Assembly (NCBI GenBank): GCA_902797065.1 | Contig: CADBRK010000121.1 | Span: 1-8,867 of the forward strand | Length of the DNA stretch: 8,867 bases | Direction of reading: 5' to 3' | Source of the DNA: an uncultured Ruminococcus sp. | GTDB lineage: Bacteria; Bacillota; Clostridia; Oscillospirales; Acutalibacteraceae | Shown here: one piece after another, positions 1 through 5,697 of the stretch | How the letters are laid out: each line of letters opens with the position of its first letter | Position numbering within the stretch: position 1 is the first letter of the stretch | Translations under genes and position numbers: made by a program | Notes under the pieces: model-generated | Databases searched by the model: none | What the model was told of the DNA's origin: nothing | Seen by the model: only the letters and a program-made list of their open reading frames with translations

Positions 1-395
1 CCGTTATCGGTCATTTCAAACAGCGCGTTATACACCTGGCTGCACCTTGCGTCCATAACACAGCATATTACAGCGTCGCACGGCTGAAAGTTGTACGCCA
101 TACATTCAAGCGCAGAAACCGCCGCGCACGGTTTGTTCAGCGCATAAGCAATACCCTTTATCTCCGCCACTCCGATACGTATTCCCGTGAATGAACCGGG
201 ACCGCTGTTCACCGCAAAACAATCCACCTGAGACGGATCAATACGGCAGCTTTTGAACAGAAGCCGGGTCATCGGCATAAGCGTCTCGCTGTGAGTAAGC
301 ATACAGTTGAGAAAAAACTCGCCCTTTATCACACCGTCGTCGGTGATCGCAACAGACGCGCATTTTGCGGAAGTATCCGCTGAAAATATTATCAT
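1..395 (-). CDS. tsaB: TsaB, tRNA t6A37 threonylcarbamoyltransferase subunit (3' end cut by window edge)
   Basis: The first 131 residues are visible; the rest lies beyond base 1. TsaB is the non-catalytic ASKHA-fold partner of TsaD, and with TsaE it transfers threonylcarbamoyl to A37 of ANN-decoding tRNAs in the cytoplasm. The N-terminus reads MIIFSADTSAKCASVAI, the first ATPase-like strand pair. The family signature NSGPGSFTGIRIG lies at residues 63-75, followed by KGIAYAL (80-86) and the MDAR..QVY..LF stretch near 114-126. The ATG at 395-393 overlaps the TGA of tsaE (ATGA), and AGAGGGG lies about 8 nt upstream inside tsaE, so translation is probably coupled to tsaE. In many Firmicutes rimI and/or tsaD follow, but that region is outside the window. 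Full-length family members are about 220-240 residues. The N-terminal motifs leave little doubt. Confidence 0.95.
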   Translation of the reverse strand, partial: MIIFSADTSAKCASVAITDDGVIKGEFFLNCMLTHSETLMPMTRLLFKSCRIDPSQVDCFAVNSGPGSFTGIRIGVAEIKGIAYALNKPCAAVSALECMAYNFQPCDAVICCVMDARCSQVYNALFEMTDN

Positions 396-814
396 ATCTC
401 TAACCCCTCTATCCCGAACAGTCTGACGTCGTCGTCGTTCCCCTTCGTGATGCTGATCCTGACATATTTTTCGGGCAGAGCGTTCTCTATATTTTCGCTC
501 CACTCAATAATAATAACACCGGTATCCAGATAATCAAAAAAACCTGTAGAATACAGATCGTCCCAGCCGGATACCCTGTACATGTCAAAATGATATATAT
601 TGTATTTCGCCCGATACTCGTTCACTATCGCAAAAGTGGGGCTTGATACAACATCGTCTCCGCCAAGCGCATTGACGATCCCTCTCGTGAGAGTGGTTTT
701 CCCCATACCCAGACCGCCGAAATATGCAATAACTTCATTGCCTTTGAGCTTTTGTGCAATACGTCTGCCAAGGTCAATGGTTTCTTCGGGACTGTTCGTT
801 TTAAACAAAGACAT
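392..814 (-). CDS. tsaE: TsaE, ATPase of the tRNA t6A37 modification complex
   Basis: A 140-residue P-loop protein, a normal length for TsaE (about 140-160). It binds the TsaB-TsaD dimer, and its ATP hydrolysis drives turnover of t6A synthesis. Visible motifs: Walker A GLGMGKTT at 34-41, the switch-like SPTF at 58-61, HFDMYR at 75-80, and the EWSENI stretch at 104-109. All are characteristic of the family. The start at 814 is supported by AGGTG at 824-820, 5 nt upstream. It is the first gene of a leftward operon with tsaB, reading from an extended -10 promoter at 847-875. Its stop overlaps the tsaB start by ATGA. Nothing looks truncated or mutated. Confidence 0.97.
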   Translation of the reverse strand: MSLFKTNSPEETIDLGRRIAQKLKGNEVIAYFGGLGMGKTTLTRGIVNALGGDDVVSSPTFAIVNEYRAKYNIYHFDMYRVSGWDDLYSTGFFDYLDTGVIIIEWSENIENALPEKYVRISITKGNDDDVRLFGIEGLEI

Positions 815-829
815 ACAAACACCTGATCA

Positions 830-968
830 TACAAAATTCATATAGAATTATATCACATTTCAATGTTTAATACAACCGTGAAGGATTCATTTTTTATTTT
901 CTTACAAAATTGAAAAAATTATATCTGTATTTTCATTTTTATCTTGATTATGTTACAAAATTCATATA
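830..968. repeat. Repeated 15-mer TACAAAATTCATATA in the divergent promoter region
   Basis: The exact direct repeat TACAAAATTCATATA occurs at 830-844 and 954-968. After one mismatch the match continues through AATT (19 of 20 bases). A shorter third copy, TTACAAAATT, is at 902-911. One long copy covers the predicted tsaE start region; the other runs into the -10 of the rightward promoter. The region is very AT-rich, so chance similarity is possible, but a 15-base exact match within 140 bases is notable. It might be a binding site for a shared regulator; nothing in the window identifies one. Confidence 0.5.
847..875 (-). promoter_or_regulatory. Predicted sigma-A promoter of tsaE-tsaB (extended -10)
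   Basis: On the minus strand TTGTAT (875-870) lies 17 nt from a perfect TATAAT (852-847). TG stands one base before the -10, making an extended -10 (TGaTATAAT). The -35 matches only 3 of 6, which is usual for extended -10 promoters. Predicted transcription starts near 840, giving a leader of about 25 nt before the tsaE ATG. Confidence 0.7.
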
Positions 969-972
969 TAAT
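944..972 (+). promoter_or_regulatory. Predicted sigma-A promoter of the SEDS gene
   Basis: TTGATT (944-949), a 17-nt spacer, then a perfect TATAAT (967-972). The predicted start point, about 7 nt downstream, falls near 979. That is the first base of the Shine-Dalgarno, so the leader would be only about 11 nt. The -35 matches the consensus at four of six positions. Confidence 0.75.
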
Positions 973-978
973 TTTAAC

Positions 979-989
979 AGGTGATGCTT
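979..989 (+). promoter_or_regulatory. Shine-Dalgarno that decides the SEDS start
   Basis: AGGTGA at 979-984 stands 5 nt before the ATG at 990. In-frame GTG (981) and ATG (984) codons lie further upstream, but they overlap this site and sit at the predicted 5' end of the mRNA with no ribosome site of their own. Translation therefore most likely starts at 990. Confidence 0.7.
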
Positions 990-2135
990 ATGAAATTAAT
1001 TACGGAGAAGATCTCCGCATATTTTAAATATACAGATAAATTTCTGTGGCTGATCGTAATTGCGGTCAACACACTCAGCCTGCTGCTTATCGCAAGTATG
1101 CAGCGAGCGGGAGATTACAACTATCTGCGCACGCAGATCATAGCGCTTATCATCGGAACAGTCGGCGCAGTAGTAATTTCCTGCATTGACTATAAATTCA
1201 TCTACAAGCTGTGGTGGCTTATCGCCGCGGCGGGTATAGGTTTGATAGCAATAGTATTCATATACGGCATACGAGTAGAAGGCACTGATGACGTTGCGTG
1301 GATAAACATCGGCGGCTTTTCTCTCCAGCCCTCTGAAATAGTAAAGCTGTGCTTTATAGTGACGCTGTCGGTACATCTGAGCGCTTTATCAAAGCATAAC
1401 AAGCTGACCTCTTTCCCCCACGTTTGTATGCTTGCGTTACACGGCGCTGTACCCGTTATTCTTATACATTTTCAGGGTGACGACGGTTCTGCGCTTATAT
1501 TTGCGCTGATATTTGTCATAATGACTTTTGCGGCAGGCGTTCAGCTCAGGTATTATCTGGGAACTGCGGCGGCGGCGCTTTTAAGCATACCGTTTGTATG
1601 GACTAAAATATTCAACGACGATCAGCGCAGCAGAATTCTTGTTCTCCTTAACCTTGACGAGAACGCAAAAACAGTATACGGGTGGCAGCAATATCAGGCA
1701 AAGCTTTCGATAATGGCAGGCGGATACACGGGCGAAGGGCTGTTCAAGGGACAGCGTGTGGGATATGCGATAGTGCCCGAGCAGGAAAACGACTTCATCT
1801 TCACCGTAGCCGCCGAGGAACTCGGATTTTTGGGGTGCTGTGTTATACTTGCTGTTTTCCTTCTGCTTCTTCTGCGTATATTCTACAAATCGGCACACGC
1901 GCGGGACGATTTCGGACAGTATCTCTGCATAGGAGTATTCGGTCTTATTCTCTCCCAGACAGCCGTCAATCTCGGAATGGTACTCGGATTTCTGCCCGTA
2001 GTCGGCGTGACGCTTCCGTTCTTCAGTGCAGGCGGAACGTCGCTTATAGCTATCATGGCATGCATAGGAGTAGTACAAAGCGTAAACATCTACAGCAGCG
2101 AAGAACGATTGATAATCAAGCCACACGAAAACTGA
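990..2135 (+). CDS. SEDS-family peptidoglycan glycosyltransferase (RodA/FtsW/SpoVE type, RodA-like length)
   Basis: A 381-residue polytopic membrane protein (about nine to ten hydrophobic segments) that would polymerise lipid II into glycan strands at the cytoplasmic membrane, normally with a class B PBP partner. Start chosen at 990 for its Shine-Dalgarno. Diagnostic features: SLQPSEIVKL near residues 111-120, GWQQYQAKLSIMAGG...G.G near 231-250, and PEQENDFIF..AEELG near 263-279. The Asp there (about residue 268) matches the catalytic Asp of RodA (E. coli D262). A C-terminal LPFFSAGGTSL lies near 342-352. Two signatures deviate: the usual QPDLGT is QGDDGS (162-167), and the usual SYGG is SAGG. 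Its length suits RodA better than FtsW, but SpoVE or a third paralog cannot be excluded, so no symbol is given. It is monocistronic: its own promoter lies upstream and a terminator follows 10 nt after the stop. Confidence 0.93.
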   Translation: MKLITEKISAYFKYTDKFLWLIVIAVNTLSLLLIASMQRAGDYNYLRTQIIALIIGTVGAVVISCIDYKFIYKLWWLIAAAGIGLIAIVFIYGIRVEGTDDVAWINIGGFSLQPSEIVKLCFIVTLSVHLSALSKHNKLTSFPHVCMLALHGAVPVILIHFQGDDGSALIFALIFVIMTFAAGVQLRYYLGTAAAALLSIPFVWTKIFNDDQRSRILVLLNLDENAKTVYGWQQYQAKLSIMAGGYTGEGLFKGQRVGYAIVPEQENDFIFTVAAEELGFLGCCVILAVFLLLLLRIFYKSAHARDDFGQYLCIGVFGLILSQTAVNLGMVLGFLPVVGVTLPFFSAGGTSLIAIMACIGVVQSVNIYSSEERLIIKPHEN

Positions 2136-2145
2136 ACACAGTAAA

Positions 2146-2174
2146 AAGCCCTTTTCACAGCACGAAAAGGGCTT
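2146..2174. terminator. Bidirectional intrinsic terminator between convergent genes
   Basis: An 11-bp perfect stem, AAGCCCTTTTC (2146-2156) with GAAAAGGGCTT (2164-2174), and a 7-nt loop. On the minus strand the stem runs into TTTTT, a good terminator for the asparagine-synthetase-like gene. On the plus strand the following tract, TTAATTCT, is weaker but suitable for the SEDS gene. It sits between the two stop codons (2135 and 2192). Confidence 0.88.
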
Positions 2175-2191
2175 AATTCTATCCTGATTTA

Positions 2192-3721
2192 TTATCCGAA
2201 GTAAATATCATACCACACGATAAACACATAAATAGTCCAAAGCTTTCTCCACAGATCGCTCTGTCCGCCGATGTATGCGTCGAAGATCTCATGTATCTTA
2301 TCGGTATTGAAGAACTTCTCCGCCGTCTCACCGAAAAGCTTATCGCGTACGCCTGCGTTATACCGCTCGTCAGCCATCCATATACGGATAGGCACGATAA
2401 AGCCGAGCTTCTTTCTGAACGCGATCTCATCGGGCAGAACCTTTGAAGCAGCCATTCTGAATGCGACTTTGTTCTGTTCCTCGGTCACCTTGTACTTAGA
2501 TGGCATTCTCGAAGCAATATCAAAAATCCTGCGGTCTGTCAGCGGCATTCTTATTTCGAGTCCGCAAGCCTCGCTCATCTTGTCAACGTTCAGATAAATA
2601 TCGCCTTCAAGCCATATCTGAATATCTACATTTGACATCTTCGAAAGAGGGTCCATACCCTCCATACGATCATACAGATCGCCGACAACGCTTATAGGCA
2701 GTACGCCGTCGTAATACTTTTTGAGAAGCTCCTTTTTCTCGTCCTCTTTCATTATCATGGTATTTCCGACATAGAAATCCTTCAGGTTATCGCCGTAACG
2801 CTCGGCATTTCTGTACATATTATATCCGCCGAAGAATTCGTCCGAACCCTCGCCCGAATAACAAAGCTTTGTATGCTCTGCGGTTGCTTTGCACGCGATA
2901 GCGAAAACGATAGCCGAAGCGTCCGCAAGAGGCTGCTCCATGTTCTCGCAGACGTACTCGACAGCGTCAAAATACTGCTCGGGTGTAATGATCGCCGTAA
3001 TATTCTCACGTCCCAGAAGCTCGGCGGTCTTTCTTGCAAGCTTCGATTCGTCAAAACGCTCGTCTGTATATCCGCACGAATCGGACACCTTAGCGTCGCT
3101 CATAGCAAATACATAAGAAGAATCCACACCGCCCGAAAGGAACGACTCTGCTGTTTCGCTGTCCTCTTTTACCTGCTTCATGATCTCGGCAAGAGTGTTG
3201 TGTATCTCGTCGGCATACTCCTCGACAGACTTGCTGTCATCGGGCTTAAACGTCGGTTCCCAATACCTTGTGATCTCCGCTTTGCCGTCTTTGAACACAA
3301 GGCAGCAGCCGGGCATAAGCTTTTTGAGTCCTTTAAAGAAAGTATTCTCGCCGCCGCAGTATGTGAGCGTGAGATAAAGCTGAAGCATTTCTTCGTTCAG
3401 CTCTTTTTTGAAGCCTTCCCGGGAGATAATATCTCTGATAAACGTCCCGTGAAGCAGACGTCCATCCTCGGTGATATAGTAATAAAACGGCTTTGTGCCG
3501 AATTGATCTCTGATACAAACGACGGTATCTCCGTCCTCAACTGCAAAAGCGAACATACCGTAGATATGATCTGCGACAGCTGTTCCCCATTTTTCAAAGC
3601 CCTTTTCGATAATAGTGCGTTCACGCACATCACGGGGCAATTCTTCGGTGATACCAAGTTCTGCGTTCAATTCCCGCCAGTTCCTGATATGACCTCTGTA
3701 TTCCAGTAATTTAATACCCAT
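2192..3721 (-). CDS. Asparagine-synthetase-like protein lacking the glutaminase nucleophile (AsnB-related)
   Basis: 509 residues. The C-terminal synthetase domain is well preserved: PP-loop LSGGVDSS (195-202), EQPLADASAI (262-271), SGEGSDEFFGGY (289-300), GLEIRMPLTD (387-396), RKKLGFIVPI (436-445) and a final WRKLWTIYVF. Family enzymes adenylate aspartate's side-chain carboxylate with ATP, then add ammonia from an N-terminal glutaminase. Here the glutaminase half is shortened. The protein starts at MGIKLLEYRGHIRNWREL, which aligns with the NGEIYNYREL region at roughly residue 70 of ordinary AsnB. Cys2, the RHRGPD loop and HRRLSI are therefore absent, while GMFAFA (55-60) and RDQFGTKPFYY (71-81) remain. 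A strong GGGAGG site before 3721 and stops upstream argue that this is the true start, not a frameshift. It probably uses free ammonia or another amine. The substrate may be aspartate but is unproven. It has its own promoter and convergent terminator. Confidence 0.88.
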   Translation of the reverse strand: MGIKLLEYRGHIRNWRELNAELGITEELPRDVRERTIIEKGFEKWGTAVADHIYGMFAFAVEDGDTVVCIRDQFGTKPFYYYITEDGRLLHGTFIRDIISREGFKKELNEEMLQLYLTLTYCGGENTFFKGLKKLMPGCCLVFKDGKAEITRYWEPTFKPDDSKSVEEYADEIHNTLAEIMKQVKEDSETAESFLSGGVDSSYVFAMSDAKVSDSCGYTDERFDESKLARKTAELLGRENITAIITPEQYFDAVEYVCENMEQPLADASAIVFAIACKATAEHTKLCYSGEGSDEFFGGYNMYRNAERYGDNLKDFYVGNTMIMKEDEKKELLKKYYDGVLPISVVGDLYDRMEGMDPLSKMSNVDIQIWLEGDIYLNVDKMSEACGLEIRMPLTDRRIFDIASRMPSKYKVTEEQNKVAFRMAASKVLPDEIAFRKKLGFIVPIRIWMADERYNAGVRDKLFGETAEKFFNTDKIHEIFDAYIGGQSDLWRKLWTIYVFIVWYDIYFG

Positions 3722-3730
3722 TTTAACATT

Positions 3731-3736
3731 CCTCCC
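3731..3736 (-). promoter_or_regulatory. Strong Shine-Dalgarno fixing the start of the AsnB-like gene
   Basis: GGGAGG on the minus strand (3736-3731) is followed by AATGTTAAA and the ATG at 3721-3719, a spacing of 9 nt. It matters because it supports a genuine start downstream of where Cys2 would be encoded in a normal AsnB. Confidence 0.8.
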
Positions 3737-3750
3737 GAAATATATATTTC
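3737..3750. repeat. 14-bp perfect palindrome in the AsnB-like leader
   Basis: GAAATATATATTTC is perfectly self-complementary and directly abuts the Shine-Dalgarno, at about +20 to +33 of the predicted transcript. As RNA it would be a weak AT-only hairpin; as DNA it could be an operator half of the larger promoter dyad. Chance is plausible in AT-rich sequence. Confidence 0.4.
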
Positions 3751-3775
3751 AGCACATTCTGACATCAACAATGTA

Positions 3776-3804
3776 ATTATAACGTATTTCGATTTTCTTT
3801 GCAA
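3776..3804 (-). promoter_or_regulatory. Predicted sigma-A promoter of the AsnB-like gene
   Basis: On the minus strand TTGCAA (3804-3799), a 17-nt spacer and a perfect TATAAT (3781-3776). The predicted start is near 3769, with a leader of about 48 nt, too short for a T-box or similar riboswitch. The -35 lies in the centre of an inverted repeat. Confidence 0.72.
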
Positions 3805-3822
3805 TAGAAAATCAAGCGTTAT
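3779..3822. repeat. Two-part inverted repeat spanning the AsnB-like promoter
   Basis: Plus-strand order: ATAACG (3779-3784), 6 nt, GATTTTCT (3791-3798), 7-nt centre TTGCAAT, AGAAAATC (3806-3813), 3 nt, CGTTAT (3817-3822). Both inner 8-mers and outer 6-mers are exact complements. The centre holds the -35 hexamer and the left outer arm overlaps the -10. It has no GC-rich stem or T-tract, so it is a poor terminator for the upstream operon. A regulator-binding site is the likelier reading. Confidence 0.5.
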
Positions 3823-3865
3823 GCTATCTCAATTCCGATCTATCCGTTATTTTTTGAAATACTCT

Positions 3866-4660
3866 TTACAATATACTGCCGTCAGCAATTTTCTTATATT
3901 CATACCACGTTCCGCACACTTCAAAACCCAGCTTCTCGTAAAGCCCGATCTTCTTTTCCCTCTGCAAAAATACCTCTCTGCCCTTTTTCATGTGTCTGTC
4001 CGTAATATAGTATACAAGTGATGACGCAAGACCTTTATTTCTGTACTCATGATCTGTTGCAACACAGCCGATAACTGCGGCGCTGCCGCTCAGAGATGTG
4101 ACCGCAGCCGTTGATATAGGCTCGCTGCCCTCATAGATCGAGTATACCTCTGCCGACGCATGACGTATCTTGTGAGATAAATCAAGGAAATAATCCTCGA
4201 AGCAGTTGGGGGCTATCCTGTCGTCTGTTCGACACAGCAGACTGTATATTTTCTTCAGGTACGCCATATCGCTCAGTGAACGATGAATGCTCTGTTCCGT
4301 CTCCGAAGGTGCGATCAGGTTTTTGTATGTCATTATTTCGCCGCAGGTACGCTCGTAACTATCGGAAAAGTCATACTCGGCATCACACAAAATGACCGAA
4401 GGCGACAGCATGCATACAAAATCTTCCAGCTCCGCTTTGTCGCACGGTTCGCCGCATATCATAAGAGTAGAGTAATATCTGCACAAAGCGCACGGCGCAG
4501 TACCCGAATCGCTTTTCTGTATCCAGAAATCAAGAAAATCATACTTTATTCCGTGGTACGCATTGAAATACGACATTATCCTTGCTCCCGACGGCGAATG
4601 ACTGCATATCTCGCCAAGCCTTAGTTCAAATTTTCTCCCGAAATCATTTGCGCATATCAT
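3866..4660 (-). CDS. GNAT-family N-acetyltransferase with an extra N-terminal domain
   Basis: 264 residues. The C-terminal third is a GNAT domain: the acetyl-CoA-binding segment IGCVATDHEYRNKGLASSL spans 197-215 and contains the R/Q-x-x-G-x-G/A element as YRNKGLA (206-212). FLQREKKIGLYEKLGFEVCG (231-250) is the typical strand-helix-LGF ending, and WYEYKK closes it. The substrate is not predictable. The first 110 or so residues match no motif known to me. They are Cys-rich, with a C-x2-C at 57-60 and cysteines at 69 and 73, and might be a degenerate GNAT repeat or a small binding domain. The start at 4660 overlaps the upstream peptidase stop (ATGA), and the ribosome site AGGCGG is weak, so translation is likely coupled. 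It is the last gene of the murD operon, and no clear terminator follows it. Confidence 0.87.
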   Translation of the reverse strand: MICANDFGRKFELRLGEICSHSPSGARIMSYFNAYHGIKYDFLDFWIQKSDSGTAPCALCRYYSTLMICGEPCDKAELEDFVCMLSPSVILCDAEYDFSDSYERTCGEIMTYKNLIAPSETEQSIHRSLSDMAYLKKIYSLLCRTDDRIAPNCFEDYFLDLSHKIRHASAEVYSIYEGSEPISTAAVTSLSGSAAVIGCVATDHEYRNKGLASSLVYYITDRHMKKGREVFLQREKKIGLYEKLGFEVCGTWYEYKKIADGSIL

Positions 4661-5682
4661 AGATGACCGCCTGCGATCATTTCCGCAAGTGTTGAAACGG
4701 TTTTCGCAACGGCTTCAAGATCGGTTTTATCCGCTATCGTATTCGGAGAGTGCAGATACCTGCACGGCAGCGACACTGCGATAGTCCTGACGCCCCTTCT
4801 TGTTGTGCTGATAACTCCTGCGTCGTTGCCGCCTGCTACAGCCTGCTTTGCCTGCGCTTTTACGCCTGCTTTCTCCGCTGCGGCAAAAGCTTTCTTATAT
4901 AACTCTCTGTCATAGATCGTGTGTCTGTCCATGAAGGATATTACTGCGCCCTCGCCGAGTCTGCAAACCTGTCTGCACTCGTCGTTGCCGGGAATATCGG
5001 CTGCGGTCGTTGTTTCCACAACGATTGCAAAATCGGGGTCAACGGAGTAAGCGGCTGTCTTTGCTCCCCTTAATCCTACCTCCTCTTTTACTACGAACGA
5101 GAAGTACATATCATACGGGATCTCCGACTTTATCATCTCGATAAGCACAAGGCAGCCTGCCCTGTCGTCGATCGCTTTTGTGATTATCGAAGTCTCGGTT
5201 TCGTCATATCTTCCTTCAAATGCAGCAAGCTCGCCGACAGTTATATGCTCCTCGGCGTCCTTCCTGTCTGCTGCGCCTATATCTATATACATGCTTTTAA
5301 GCTTTGGAATCTCGTTTTTGCCGTCGCCCGACAAATGAACAGGCTTTATGCCGAACACGCCGTCTATACACGAAGTACACAAACGAACTCTCTTGCCGGC
5401 GATAACTCTCCTGTCTATCCCTCCGACTTCATCAACGGAGAGTGTTCCGTCCGGGTTGATACCCGTCACAATAAAGCCCACTTCGTCCATATGTGCGGAC
5501 AAAAGCAGCTTATTTTCTGCGCGTTCTCTGCCCTTCTTAAAGACTATCAGATTGCCGCTCTTGTCAACGTACATTTCGTCGGCATAGCCGTCTATTTCTT
5601 TAATGATGATACTTCTCAGTTCGTCTTCACCCGATGATACACCGTTGGTAAGACAAAGCTTTTTGAGTAATTTCATATCCAT
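4657..5682 (-). CDS. M42-family metallo-aminopeptidase (TET/glutamyl aminopeptidase type), copy A
   Basis: 341 residues, the usual M42 length. These cytosolic di-metal enzymes form 12-subunit tetrahedral shells and trim short peptides from the N-terminus. All expected metal and catalytic residues are visible: H64 in AHMDE, bridging D172 in KAIDDRAG, catalytic/ligand pair E200-E201 in KEEVGLRGA, E223 in VVETTTAADIPG, and H311 in YLHSPN. The start at 5682 has GAGGAGGG 6 nt upstream, placed right after the TGA of copy B. It is the third gene of murD-M42-M42-GNAT. The position often occupied by Asp is Glu here (E223), a variant also found in this family. Specificity (Glu/Asp, Leu or general) cannot be read from sequence. 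Confidence 0.95.
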   Translation of the reverse strand: MDMKLLKKLCLTNGVSSGEDELRSIIIKEIDGYADEMYVDKSGNLIVFKKGRERAENKLLLSAHMDEVGFIVTGINPDGTLSVDEVGGIDRRVIAGKRVRLCTSCIDGVFGIKPVHLSGDGKNEIPKLKSMYIDIGAADRKDAEEHITVGELAAFEGRYDETETSIITKAIDDRAGCLVLIEMIKSEIPYDMYFSFVVKEEVGLRGAKTAAYSVDPDFAIVVETTTAADIPGNDECRQVCRLGEGAVISFMDRHTIYDRELYKKAFAAAEKAGVKAQAKQAVAGGNDAGVISTTRRGVRTIAVSLPCRYLHSPNTIADKTDLEAVAKTVSTLAEMIAGGHL

Positions 5683-5697
5683 AGATTACCCTCCTCA

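Noticed and set aside
981..989. Earlier in-frame GTG (981) and ATG (984) starts for the SEDS gene.
   Set aside because: They overlap the only Shine-Dalgarno and lie at the predicted 5' end of the mRNA.
815..989. Small RNA or short peptide gene in the divergent spacer.
   Set aside because: Only two promoters, short leaders and repeated AT-rich sequence are visible. No stable fold or ribosome-preceded short frame was found.
1581..2126. A 181-codon minus-strand frame and overlapping plus-strand frames within the SEDS gene.
   Set aside because: The composition (Tyr, Cys and Arg rich) is typical of antisense shadow reading, and the SEDS reading has conserved family motifs throughout.
2873..3709. 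A 278-codon open frame on the plus strand opposite the AsnB-like gene.
   Set aside because: It is a shadow of a clearly conserved coding gene on the other strand. Its product shows no recognised motif and it lacks a convincing promoter or ribosome site.
3749..3757. In-frame ATG-TGC-TGA upstream of the AsnB-like start, resembling the MCG beginning of normal AsnB with a stop in place of Gly.
   Set aside because: Reading through would give only 12 extra residues, not the missing 60-70, and they resemble nothing in the glutaminase. A strong Shine-Dalgarno lies downstream of it, and UGA recoding is not expected in this lineage. It is most likely coincidence.
3791..3813. Stem-loop GATTTTCT/AGAAAATC as a terminator of the murD-GNAT operon.
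   Set aside because: The stem is almost entirely AT and no T-tract follows on the minus strand. It fits a promoter dyad better.
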